64,000 nucleotides of DNA from DP-19 sp036496285 (GTDB lineage: Bacteria; Desulfobacterota; Binatia; UTPRO1), in NCBI GenBank assembly GCA_036496285.1, contig DASXLI010000048.1, positions 11,333 through 75,332 of the forward strand, read 5' to 3'. The notes beneath the pieces are model-generated. The model saw only the letters and a program-made list of their open reading frames with translations, did not search any database and was not told the DNA's origin. Shown here piece by piece: positions 43,222 to 51,617 of this stretch (positions are counted from its first letter, which is position 1; each line of letters opens with the position of its first letter). The position numbers and the translations under genes are program-made.

Positions 43222-46200
43222 TCACTGCGGCGCCGGCGGGGCCTCGGTGGGGCAATCGGCGGGCCCGAGAGTCCTCCCGACGAGCTCGAGGAGCTCCGCG
43301 GCGCGCGGCACCGCCATGCCGACCAGGTCGGCGGCGAGGCACTGATGCTGCTGCGCGACGCAGCTCTCGAAGAGGGCGAGGCTCTGCACGTCGGCGACGC
43401 CGTTTGCGGCGCATTCGCCGGCCGCGCCGTCGAGATTCGCGGCGGCGGCCGAGCGCAGGGTCGTGAAGGGAACCTTGGTCTCCCCGCACCGCCCGTCGAT
43501 GGCGCCCCGCAGCTTGGCATCGTCGGCGGCGACATTCGCCGCGCGCGCACACGCGGAGCCGGCCTTGCCGAGGCACGCGGCGAAGTCGGCAGGTGCGGGC
43601 TTCCGCTGCACGCAGGTGAAGAGGGCGGTGGCGCAGTCACCGAGTGCGCCGCCGCGTGCGCCGACATACGTGGCGGCGGCCTTGCCGACCGCGGCAGTAC
43701 ATTGGACGAGCGCCTTCGCGCCGGCCGCGTCGACGTGCGTGCCGGTGCCGCCTTGGTCGACCAGGCACGTATCGGCCGGCAGACCCACGTCGGCGAGCTC
43801 GAGCAGCTCTCCCGCGCGGGGCACCTCGAGCTGCAGCAGGCGCTCGGCGGCGCAGCGGCTCCGCCGCGCCAGGCAACGGGCGAGACCCGCGACGTCGCCG
43901 GCGGGATCACCGTGCGCGGCGCAGTCGGCGGCGACCGCCGCGAAGCCGAGGCCGTGCGCGTCGGTCATCCGCGCGACGTCGGTGCAGCGCTTCTGTACGT
44001 CGGCGGTCATCTTCGCCGTCGCGGCGGTGGCCGCGCCGGTCGCCTTCAGGCACTGCGCGCGCGCCTTCGGCAGGCAGCTCGGGTCGTCGGGGGTGGACTG
44101 CACGCAGCGCTGCACCGCGCTCGTGCAGCGGGCGAGCGCGCTCAGCACGCCGCGCGACGCGCCGAGCGCGGCCTGTGCGACCGCGCGCTGGCAGGCGTCG
44201 GCGCTCCGCGCCGCCGTCGGGTCGGCGAGGCCGAGCGTCGTCGCGGTGGGGATCGGGGTCGGGACTGCGGTGAGGGTCGGCGTCGCGCTCGGCGCGGGGG
44301 CGGTCGGCGACGGTGTGGCGCTGGCGGTGGCGACGGGCGATGCGATCGGCGACGCGGTCGACGCCGGCGCGCCGGAGCCGGTCGCTGCGGGCGAGGCGCT
44401 CGGCGCGGCGGACGTCGGCGTGGGTGCGACGGGCGTCACGCTCGCGGCGGCGGTCGGCGCGGCGGTGGCGAAGGTCGCGACCCAGGTCGTGGGTTGTGCG
44501 GGCGCGACGACCACATGGCTCGCGGCGCCGCCGTCCGACCATCCCTGGAAGGTCGCCCCGGGCGCACCCGGCACGCCGATCGCGCGCTGCATGCCGACGA
44601 CGCTCGTCACCGCGAACGGCGTCTCGAAGGGCTCGCCGTCGAGCGTCGTCGACAGGCCGGGCGGCAGGGTCTCGAAGGTCAGCGCGACCGTGTGCGGGAC
44701 GATGGAGACGGAGGCGCTGCCGGTCATGCCGTCGCTGTCGGTGGCGCTCAGGATGATCTGGTAGCCGACGTCGGGGCTCGTCTCGCCGCTGTCGGCGGTC
44801 GCGAAGCTGTTGGGCGACGACGGCAGCGCGTCGATGAAGGGATGCGTGTGGTCGGAATGGTGGAAGACGATCTTCCACACGAGGCTCGCGGGGTCGATCG
44901 GGCCGTCCTCGATGTCGGTCGCGTTGCCGGCGAGCGGGATCGTCGTGCCGGCGTCGAAGGCGCTGCCGTCGAGTGGCTGCGTGATGCTGACCTCGGGCGG
45001 CGTGCCGACGACGACCGTCGCGGTCGCGGTCCCGGGGCCCGGCGCGGGCATCCCGTCGTTCGCGGTCAGCGTGACCGTGTAGCGGCCGCGCTGCGTGTAC
45101 TGGTGCGACGGCGCGACGCCGGTCGCGTGCGGGCTGCCGTCCCCGAAGTCCCAGGTGAACGTCAGCGGGTCCCCGTCCGCGTCCGACGAGCCGCTCGCAT
45201 CGAAGTTGAGGGTCAGCGGCGGGTTGCCCATGGTGTCGGCGGGGGCCGCCAGCGCGACCGGCGAATGGTTGCCGGTGATGAGCACGATGCGGTGCACGTC
45301 GCCGTCGAGGATGCGGGTGTAGTAGAGCGCTCCGTCGGGCCCGGCGACGACCTCGGTCAGCGTGTTCGCGCCGATGCCGGTCGCGAAGTCCTCGGCGGGC
45401 GCGACGACCGAGGTGCCGGTCGCATCGAGGACGACGCGGCGGATGACGCCGAGCGCATAGTCGCCGAAGAAATAGCTGTCGGCATAGTCGCCGGGAAACG
45501 CCGTCTTGGCGCCGAAATCGCCGCCCATGATGGCGGCGTCGGCGCCGTTGTGGCCGTACCAATAGATCGGCGGGGTGAACGCCGGGAACTGCGCCAGGGT
45601 CGAGGGCCCCTCGACGGTCGGCCAGCCGTAGTTGTCGGCCTCGAAGACGACGTTGACCTCCTCCCAGGTGTCCTGCCCGACGTCGGCGCAGAGGAGGCGT
45701 CCGTCGTCGCGGAAGCGGCAGCGCCAGGGGTTGCGGAAGCCGGCGGCCCACACCTCGCCGCGCGCGGTCGGCGATCCGTAGTAGGGATTGTCGGTGGGGA
45801 CCGAGCCATCGGCCTCGAGCCGGAGGATCTTGCCGCTCAGCGAGGCGAGGTTCTGCGACTTGGTGTGATCGCTGCCGCCGTCGCCGGTCGCGACGTAGAG
45901 CGCATGATCGACGGGGCTGAAGTCGATCCAGCCCGCGTTGTGGTTGCCGGCGTCGGAGTCGATGTCGTCGAGGACGACGACGGGCGCGGCCCCGTCGGCC
46001 GTGTCGCCCACGGCGTGGACGCGGATCACCCGGTTCTTCGAGGCGCCCGACGCGCAGCCGCCGCTCACCGGCTGCTTGCAGAGCGTGTGGTAGACGTAGA
46101 CGAAGCCGTTCGTCGCGAAGGCCGGGTCGAACGCGATGCCGAGCAGCCCGCGCTCGAAGTAGCTGTCCAGCGCCGTCCCCGGCGGCACGAGCTGCGTCAC

Positions 46201-46527
46201 GTCGAGAAACGGCGTCGGCAGGAGGCTGCCGTTCTCGACGACGCGGATCTTTCCCGAGGCCTTCTCGCCGATGAAGAGCCGGCCGTCGGGCGCGAAGGCA
46301 AGGACGGCGGGCTGCGAGAGCCCGCTCGCCACGATGCCGTCCTGGAAGCCGAGCGGGACGGACACCGCGGCGTACCCGGGAACACCGGACGCGAGGACAA
46401 TGGAGAGCGCGAGCGAGACGAGGAGCCGAAGCGGACGCTCAGCTGCCCGGCCCGTAGACCTCGAGCTCGCCGACCGAGATGAAGTCGGCGCTGCCGCCGG
46501 GCGCGCCGTCGATGCGAATCCCGTCAC
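43222..46527 (-). CDS. Secreted GSDH-family beta-propeller protein with PKD domain and duplicated Cys-rich helical C-terminus
   Basis: About 1101 residues from the GTG at 46527. The start is doubtful: no ATG/GTG/TTG lies between the end of the upstream gene (46439) and the hydrophobic segment LLVSLALSIVLASG, so initiation must be inside the upstream gene (46527 or 46575) or at a rare codon. The propeller (about 45-416) carries LSQPAVLAFAPDGRLFIGEK, FERGLLGIAFDPAF, NHNAGWIDFSP, AAGFRNPWRCRF and DVGQDTWEEVN. A PKD domain and an Ig-like region precede an Ala/Pro/Thr-rich stalk (about 687-764). The last 330 residues are Ala-rich helices with many cysteines, a tandem duplication of a unit I do not recognise. 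Confidence 0.85.
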   Translation of the reverse strand: MTGFASTARPAAAPTSSRSASSRSTGRAAERPLRLLVSLALSIVLASGVPGYAAVSVPLGFQDGIVASGLSQPAVLAFAPDGRLFIGEKASGKIRVVENGSLLPTPFLDVTQLVPPGTALDSYFERGLLGIAFDPAFATNGFVYVYHTLCKQPVSGGCASGASKNRVIRVHAVGDTADGAAPVVVLDDIDSDAGNHNAGWIDFSPVDHALYVATGDGGSDHTKSQNLASLSGKILRLEADGSVPTDNPYYGSPTARGEVWAAGFRNPWRCRFRDDGRLLCADVGQDTWEEVNVVFEADNYGWPTVEGPSTLAQFPAFTPPIYWYGHNGADAAIMGGDFGAKTAFPGDYADSYFFGDYALGVIRRVVLDATGTSVVAPAEDFATGIGANTLTEVVAGPDGALYYTRILDGDVHRIVLITGNHSPVALAAPADTMGNPPLTLNFDASGSSDADGDPLTFTWDFGDGSPHATGVAPSHQYTQRGRYTVTLTANDGMPAPGPGTATATVVVGTPPEVSITQPLDGSAFDAGTTIPLAGNATDIEDGPIDPASLVWKIVFHHSDHTHPFIDALPSSPNSFATADSGETSPDVGYQIILSATDSDGMTGSASVSIVPHTVALTFETLPPGLSTTLDGEPFETPFAVTSVVGMQRAIGVPGAPGATFQGWSDGGAASHVVVAPAQPTTWVATFATAAPTAAASVTPVAPTPTSAAPSASPAATGSGAPASTASPIASPVATASATPSPTAPAPSATPTLTAVPTPIPTATTLGLADPTAARSADACQRAVAQAALGASRGVLSALARCTSAVQRCVQSTPDDPSCLPKARAQCLKATGAATAATAKMTADVQKRCTDVARMTDAHGLGFAAVAADCAAHGDPAGDVAGLARCLARRSRCAAERLLQLEVPRAGELLELADVGLPADTCLVDQGGTGTHVDAAGAKALVQCTAAVGKAAATYVGARGGALGDCATALFTCVQRKPAPADFAACLGKAGSACARAANVAADDAKLRGAIDGRCGETKVPFTTLRSAAAANLDGAAGECAANGVADVQSLALFESCVAQQHQCLAADLVGMAVPRAAELLELVGRTLGPADCPTEAPPAPQ
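43230..44210 (-). repeat. Tandem duplication of a Cys-rich helical unit (about 150 aa each)
   Basis: Two protein repeats, roughly 43765-44205 and 43230-43720. Both contain a CxxAVxxCV-like start, a CLxKAxxxC helix, a GxC/ExCAA turn, a CxxxxxxC helix and a near-identical VPRAxELLEL helix followed by ADTC or ADC. Conservation is in cysteine spacing and the VPRA motif rather than DNA sequence. Confidence 0.7.
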
Positions 46528-49500
46528 CGGTGATGGGGGCGAAGCCGAGGGCATAGGTGTTGTAGCTGATCCCATCGTTGGAAACGGGGTACGCAGGCGT
46601 GATGGTGAGGTTGGCGACGTTCGTCCAGATACCGTTCTGGCGGACCTGGACCGTCAAAGTATCAAACCAACCGCCATCCCAAAAGGATATACCTTCCTGA
46701 AACACGACCCGGTTGAAGCTATAGGGAGTGCTAAAGATATAGCCAATCCAGTCCTCCGGGGCGGCGTTTGCGCCGTCCCACGTGTCGTACTCGCGGCTCG
46801 GGTCGCCGTTGCCGACAGGTGGCTTGTCGCCGTCCCGGATCACCTCGAGGCTCTTGTTGCCGCTGCCGGTCGGCGCTGTCACGCGCGCGACGATCGTCGC
46901 CGCCTGGAGGGCGAGGTTCGTCCCGGGCGTCGCGGTGGGCGTGGGCGTCGGGCGGACGCCGATGAAACCGCCGTAGACCTGGAGCTCACCGACCGAGATG
47001 AACGCGTCGCTGCCGCCAGGCGCGCCGTCGATGCGAATGCCGTCACCGCTGACCGGCGGGAACGACAGGGTATACGTCTCATAGTTGATCCCGTCGTTGG
47101 CGGGATAGACGGGCGAGCTCGTCAGACCCGATACGGCGGTCCATACGCCGTTCCGCCGCACCTGCACCGTGAGGGTGTTGAACCAACCGCCGTCGTTGAA
47201 GTTCTTGCCCTCCTGGAAGACGACGCGGCTGAAGGTCTCCTGGCTCGGGAACGTGTAGCCGATCCAGTCCTCCGGCGCGCTGTTGGCGCCGTCGTAGGTG
47301 TCGTACTGGCGGCTGGAGTCGGTGTTGCCGACCGGCGGTCTGTCGCCGTCGCGGATCACCTCGAGGCTCTTGTTGCCGGTGCCGGTCGGGTTCGTCACCC
47401 GCGCGACGATCGTGCCGAGCGGTGTCAGGGTGCACGGCGTCGACTCGATCTGGCACGTCGCCGAGCAGCAATCGCCGCCGACGGCGTTGCCGTCGTCGCA
47501 CTGCTCGCCGGCGTCGAGGACGCCGTTGCCGCACGTGCTGCTGCCGGGTGTCGCGGTGGCGCTGGGGAGCGGCGTTGCGGTGCGCGTCGGCGTGGTCGTG
47601 AGGACGGGCGTGCTCGTGCGGGTCGCGGTAGCGGTCGCGGTCGCGAGAGCGGTGATGGTTGCGGTTGCAGTCGTGAGCGGTGTGACGGTCGGCGTGACGG
47701 TTGTGAGGGGCGTGTCGGTTGCCGTTGCGGTTGCCAGCGGCGTGACGGTTGGCGTCGGCGTGGCGGCGATGGTGAGCGTGGCGCTCGGCGTGGCGACCGC
47801 GCTGGCGGTATCCGTCGCGACGGGGGTGACCGTGAGCGTCGCGGTGGCGGTCGGGAGCGGCGTCACGGTGGACGTGGCGGTTACGGTCGGTACGGGCGTT
47901 GCGGTGCGCGTTGGCGTGGCCGTCGGCAGCGGGGTTGCCGTCCGGGTGGCGGTCGCGACGGGCGTGGCGGTGCGGGTCGCGGTGGCGACCGGCGTTCCGG
48001 TGGGCGCCGGCGTGACCGTCGGTCCGGAGGCCGCCGAGCCGTAGACCTCGAGCTCGCCGACCGAGATGAAGTCGGCGCTACCGCCGGGCGCGCCGTCCAG
48101 CCGGATGCCGTCGCCGGTCGTGGGAGTGAAGGTGAGCGAGTACGTCTCGTAGTTGATGCCGTCGTTCGGCGGGTAGGCGGGCGTGCTCGCGAGGCCGGTG
48201 ACGTTCGTCCAGACGCCGTTCTGCCGCACCTGCACGGTGAGCGTGTCGAACCAGCCACCGTCGTTGAAGTTCTTGCCCTCCTGGAAGACGACGCGGGTGA
48301 AGGTCTGCGGGCTCGCGAAGGTGTAGCCGATCCAATCCTCGGGCGCGGTGTTGGCGCCGTCCCAGGTGTCGTACTGGCGCGATGAATCGGTGTTGCCGAC
48401 GGGAGGCTTGTCGCCGTCGCGGATGACCTGGAGGCTCTTGTTGCCGGTGCCGGTCGGGACCGTCACGCGCGCGATGATGGACGCGGCCTGCAAGGCCAGG
48501 TTCGGGCCTGGTGTCGGGGTCGGCGTGGGCGTCGGCTGCACGCCGACGATGCCGCCGTAGATCTCGAGCTCGCCGACCGAGAAGAAGTCGTCGGTGCCGC
48601 CGGGCTGGCCGTCGATGCGGATGCCGTCGCCGCTCACCGGCGGGAAGTCGAGCGTGTAGCTCTCGTAGTTGATGCCGTCGTTGGCCGGGTAGACGGGGGT
48701 GCTCGTCAGGCCCGACACCGACGTCCAGACGCCATTCTTCCGCACCTGGACCGCGAGTGTGTCGAACCAGCCGCCGTCGTTGAAGTTCATGCCTTCCTGG
48801 AAAACGACGCGGCTGAAGGTCTGCGTGGAGGCATAGGTATAGCCGATCCAGTCCTCGGAGAGCGTGGTCGTGCCGTGGTACGTGTCGTACTGACGCGACG
48901 GATCGGACGTCCCGACCGGAGGCTTGTCGCCGTCGCGGATGACCTCGGGGTTCTTGTTGCCGGTCCCGATGGGATTCAGGTCGAGCGCGGTGATCGTGCC
49001 GAGGCGCGTGAGGTTGCAGGGCGTCGACTCGATCTGACAGCCCGACGAGCAGCAGTCGCCGCTCACGCTGTTGCCGTCGTCGCACTGCTCGCCCGCGTCG
49101 AGCACGCCGTTGCCGCAGAGCGCACCCGGAGTCGGTGTGGGCGTGGCGGCGGTGGCGCTCGGCGTGAGCGTCGGCACCGGCGTCGCGGTCCGTGCCGGCG
49201 TGGCGGTGGCCGTCGGCGTGCCGGGAGCGCCGAAGTTGGCCGTGTAGCTCGTCGTGCCGCCCGACGCCGTGATGTTGTGGACGCGGGCGCCGCCGTCGGA
49301 CCAGGACACGAACGCGTAGCTCGTGCCGCCCAGCGTCTGCGGCGAGGCCGCGGCGAGCGAGTTGGCCGAGTTGACGATGACCGTCGAGGTGAAGGGCGCG
49401 GGGCCGGTCGTCTGGTTGACGCTCAGGGTGAGGCCGGTCGGCACGGTGTTGAAGGTGAGGTCGACGGTGTTCGGATAGATGAGCACGCTCTTCGTGTCCG

Positions 49501-51478
49501 TGAGCCCGCCGGCATCGGTCGCGGTGAGCTGGAGCTCGAGGAAGCTCGGATACGAGTGATCGGGCGCCGGGAACGAGCCGCTCGCCACCCCGGCGAACGT
49601 CTGGATCGTGTGCGTGTGGCAGTTCGATGGGCAGTGGTGGACGATCAGGGTCCACGACAGGCCGGACGCCGGCAGGGTGCCCTGCTCGGGGTCGGTAGCC
49701 GAGCCGGAGAAGCCGATCACCGAGCCGACGTTCCACTTGGTCGTGGCGAGCGGGGTGTTGATCGTCGCCGTCGGCGAGGAGTTGCCGGCGGTGATCGTGA
49801 TCGTGTCGACGCTGCTCGCGCCGTGCGAGTCGGTGACCCGCAGCTTCACGGTGTAGGTGCCGGCGGTCGAGTAGGTGCGCGTCGGCGCGATGGCCGTCGA
49901 GTCGCCGAACGTGCCGTCGCCGTTCAGGTCCCACGAGTAGCTGATGGTGTCGCCGGCGTCGGGATCGAACGAGCCCGAGCCGTCGAACTGGACGGTGAGC
50001 GGCGTCGGACCGTCGGTGCGGTTGGCGGAGACGAAGGCGAGCGGCGGTTGGTCGTTGCTCGTGTAGGTGATGCGCCGGATCGTGCCGCCGTTCAGGTCGG
50101 CGTAGAAGAGGTCGCCGCCGGGGCCGATCTGTAGATCGACGGGGGCCGCCGCGCCGGCGTCGAAGGTGACGCGGGTGTTCGGGTCGGGATCGCCGTTGCC
50201 GTCGGTGAGCAGCGCCCAGATGCAGCTCCGGCTGTAGTCGGCGAAGAAGAGGGCGCCATTGTAGATGTCGGGGTACGAGCCGGTGGCGTAGAAGGCGAGG
50301 CCGGAGATCGACGAGCTGCCGGTGCCGCACGACTCGCCGGCGATCACCTGCTGGTTGTGCTCGTAGGTGAGGTACGGGTCGGTGACGGAGCCCGGCGTGC
50401 CGTAGAGACTCTGGCACATGCTGAGACCGAGGCTCTGGAACGCGGGGTTCGGGCCGATGCCCTCGTAGCACGGCCAGCCGAAGTTCTCGACGAGCTGATC
50501 GGTGCCGTCGCCGACGCGATCGATCTCCTCCCAGTCGTTCGCTCCGACGTCGCCGATCCAAATCTCGTCCGTCCCGGGACGGGAGATCATGCGGAACGGG
50601 TTGCGCAGGCCGTAGGCGATGATCCGTCCGCCCGCGGGATACGTGGTCACGAGCGGGTTGTCCGGCATCGCCGCGCCGGTGGACGGATCGACGCGCAGCA
50701 GCGCGCCATCGAAGGAGATCGGGTCGCTCGAGCTACGGACGTCCTGCGAGCGCAGCGCACCGCCCTCGGACGTGGGAGGTGTCTCGGCGCCGCCGGCGCC
50801 CGCCGGCGGGTCGCCGCAGGGGTTCACCGGCGAGCCGCTCTGGCCGTAGTCGGCATAGTCGAAGCTCGCGCCCTCGCCGCCCGTGACGTAGAGCGCGCCA
50901 TCCCGCCCGAACGCGAGGCTGCCGATGGAGTGGCTCGGGAACTGCTGGCACCAGTTCTCGAGCAGCACCTGCTCCGACCCGGTCATGACGTCGCCGGAGG
51001 CCTGCAGCTTGGAGAGGCGCCCACCGACGACGCAGCCGCTGGTGGTGGCGCCCGGCGGGTCGGGACAGTTGTCGGACGTCGCGCCGGGCGTGCCCCAGCG
51101 CGGCGGCGTGCCGCCCGGCGCCGCGTCGAGCGTGTAGAGGATGTAGACGTACGGCGTCGCCGGGAAGTTGGGATCGAGAGCGAGGCCGAGGAGGCCGCGG
51201 TCCCAGTAGTTGTGCACGTTGGTGCGGAAATCGGCGAAGACGGTCGGTGTCGGATCGGTGAGGCTGTCGAAGACCTTGATGAGGCCGCTCTTCTCGGCGA
51301 CGAACACGCGCCCGTCCGATGCGAACTTGAACGCCGTCGGCTGCGTGAGGCCGCTGAAGACGGTCGTATCCTGGAAGCCGAACGGAAGCGTCGCCGCGAG
51401 GACGGACGAGGCGAGACTCAGCCACGCGACGATCGCGCCAAAAAGAAGCACGCTACTGCGCTCACGACCCAGCGCCAC
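46439..51478 (-). CDS. Giant secreted GSDH-family protein with four discoidin-like repeats
   Basis: 1679 residues from GTG 51478, with a clear signal peptide (LLFGAIVAWLSLASSVLA). The propeller (30-475) is close to that of the gene at 38423 (WDRGLLGLALDPNF, YGLRNPFRM, GDVGANDWEEIDR). A PKD domain (475-565) and Ig-like region with the same HHCPSNCHTHTIQ follow. Then comes a duplicated block: Cys-rich CGNGVLDAGEQCDDGN (about 786-821), discoidin-like repeat 1 (822-975), short Thr-Pro link, repeat 2 (990-1150), long Thr-Pro/Thr-Ala stalk (1150-1313), second Cys-rich unit (1314-1350), repeat 3 (1350-1503), repeat 4 (1520-1679). Predicted role: sugar-oxidising or sugar-binding head on a multivalent, glycan-binding surface fibre. 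Confidence 0.87.
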   Translation of the reverse strand: MALGRERSSVLLFGAIVAWLSLASSVLAATLPFGFQDTTVFSGLTQPTAFKFASDGRVFVAEKSGLIKVFDSLTDPTPTVFADFRTNVHNYWDRGLLGLALDPNFPATPYVYILYTLDAAPGGTPPRWGTPGATSDNCPDPPGATTSGCVVGGRLSKLQASGDVMTGSEQVLLENWCQQFPSHSIGSLAFGRDGALYVTGGEGASFDYADYGQSGSPVNPCGDPPAGAGGAETPPTSEGGALRSQDVRSSSDPISFDGALLRVDPSTGAAMPDNPLVTTYPAGGRIIAYGLRNPFRMISRPGTDEIWIGDVGANDWEEIDRVGDGTDQLVENFGWPCYEGIGPNPAFQSLGLSMCQSLYGTPGSVTDPYLTYEHNQQVIAGESCGTGSSSISGLAFYATGSYPDIYNGALFFADYSRSCIWALLTDGNGDPDPNTRVTFDAGAAAPVDLQIGPGGDLFYADLNGGTIRRITYTSNDQPPLAFVSANRTDGPTPLTVQFDGSGSFDPDAGDTISYSWDLNGDGTFGDSTAIAPTRTYSTAGTYTVKLRVTDSHGASSVDTITITAGNSSPTATINTPLATTKWNVGSVIGFSGSATDPEQGTLPASGLSWTLIVHHCPSNCHTHTIQTFAGVASGSFPAPDHSYPSFLELQLTATDAGGLTDTKSVLIYPNTVDLTFNTVPTGLTLSVNQTTGPAPFTSTVIVNSANSLAAASPQTLGGTSYAFVSWSDGGARVHNITASGGTTSYTANFGAPGTPTATATPARTATPVPTLTPSATAATPTPTPGALCGNGVLDAGEQCDDGNSVSGDCCSSGCQIESTPCNLTRLGTITALDLNPIGTGNKNPEVIRDGDKPPVGTSDPSRQYDTYHGTTTLSEDWIGYTYASTQTFSRVVFQEGMNFNDGGWFDTLAVQVRKNGVWTSVSGLTSTPVYPANDGINYESYTLDFPPVSGDGIRIDGQPGGTDDFFSVGELEIYGGIVGVQPTPTPTPTPGPNLALQAASIIARVTVPTGTGNKSLQVIRDGDKPPVGNTDSSRQYDTWDGANTAPEDWIGYTFASPQTFTRVVFQEGKNFNDGGWFDTLTVQVRQNGVWTNVTGLASTPAYPPNDGINYETYSLTFTPTTGDGIRLDGAPGGSADFISVGELEVYGSAASGPTVTPAPTGTPVATATRTATPVATATRTATPLPTATPTRTATPVPTVTATSTVTPLPTATATLTVTPVATDTASAVATPSATLTIAATPTPTVTPLATATATDTPLTTVTPTVTPLTTATATITALATATATATRTSTPVLTTTPTRTATPLPSATATPGSSTCGNGVLDAGEQCDDGNAVGGDCCSATCQIESTPCTLTPLGTIVARVTNPTGTGNKSLEVIRDGDRPPVGNTDSSRQYDTYDGANSAPEDWIGYTFPSQETFSRVVFQEGKNFNDGGWFNTLTVQVRRNGVWTAVSGLTSSPVYPANDGINYETYTLSFPPVSGDGIRIDGAPGGSDAFISVGELQVYGGFIGVRPTPTPTATPGTNLALQAATIVARVTAPTGSGNKSLEVIRDGDKPPVGNGDPSREYDTWDGANAAPEDWIGYIFSTPYSFNRVVFQEGISFWDGGWFDTLTVQVRQNGIWTNVANLTITPAYPVSNDGISYNTYALGFAPITGDGIRIDGAPGGSADFISVGELEVYGPGS
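46445..49120 (-). repeat. Block duplication: [Cys-rich unit - discoidin-like - Thr-Pro - discoidin-like] x2
   Basis: Discoidin-like copies lie at about 48555-49010, 48035-48500, 46970-47425 and 46445-46915; Cys-rich units at about 49015-49120 and 47430-47538; the long stalk at 47540-48025. Copies share VIRDGDxPPVG, SRQYDT, EDWIGY, RVVFQEG, DGGWF and FxSVGELxxYG. The alternating order shows that the two-repeat block was duplicated as a unit. Confidence 0.85.
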
Positions 51479-51617
51479 GGTTCAGGCCACGCGCACAGGA
51501 GATCAGTAGAGAGGCGGTATCATGTATCGGCGTCGAAGCCCGACGAACCCACCTCGACCACTACAGAAGGGCACACTGACAGGCAACAAGAATTTGTGTG
51601 CGCGAGGTGAAGAATCG

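Noticed and set aside
38942..43345. Very long + strand open frame (over 1400 codons)
   Set aside because: Antisense to two well-supported genes (GSDH-family protein and wecB); composition is Arg/Ala/Gly/Val with no domain, as expected from high GC.
43117..46482. + strand open frame of 1121 codons
   Set aside because: Antisense shadow of the 43222-46527 propeller gene, no recognisable domain or start context.
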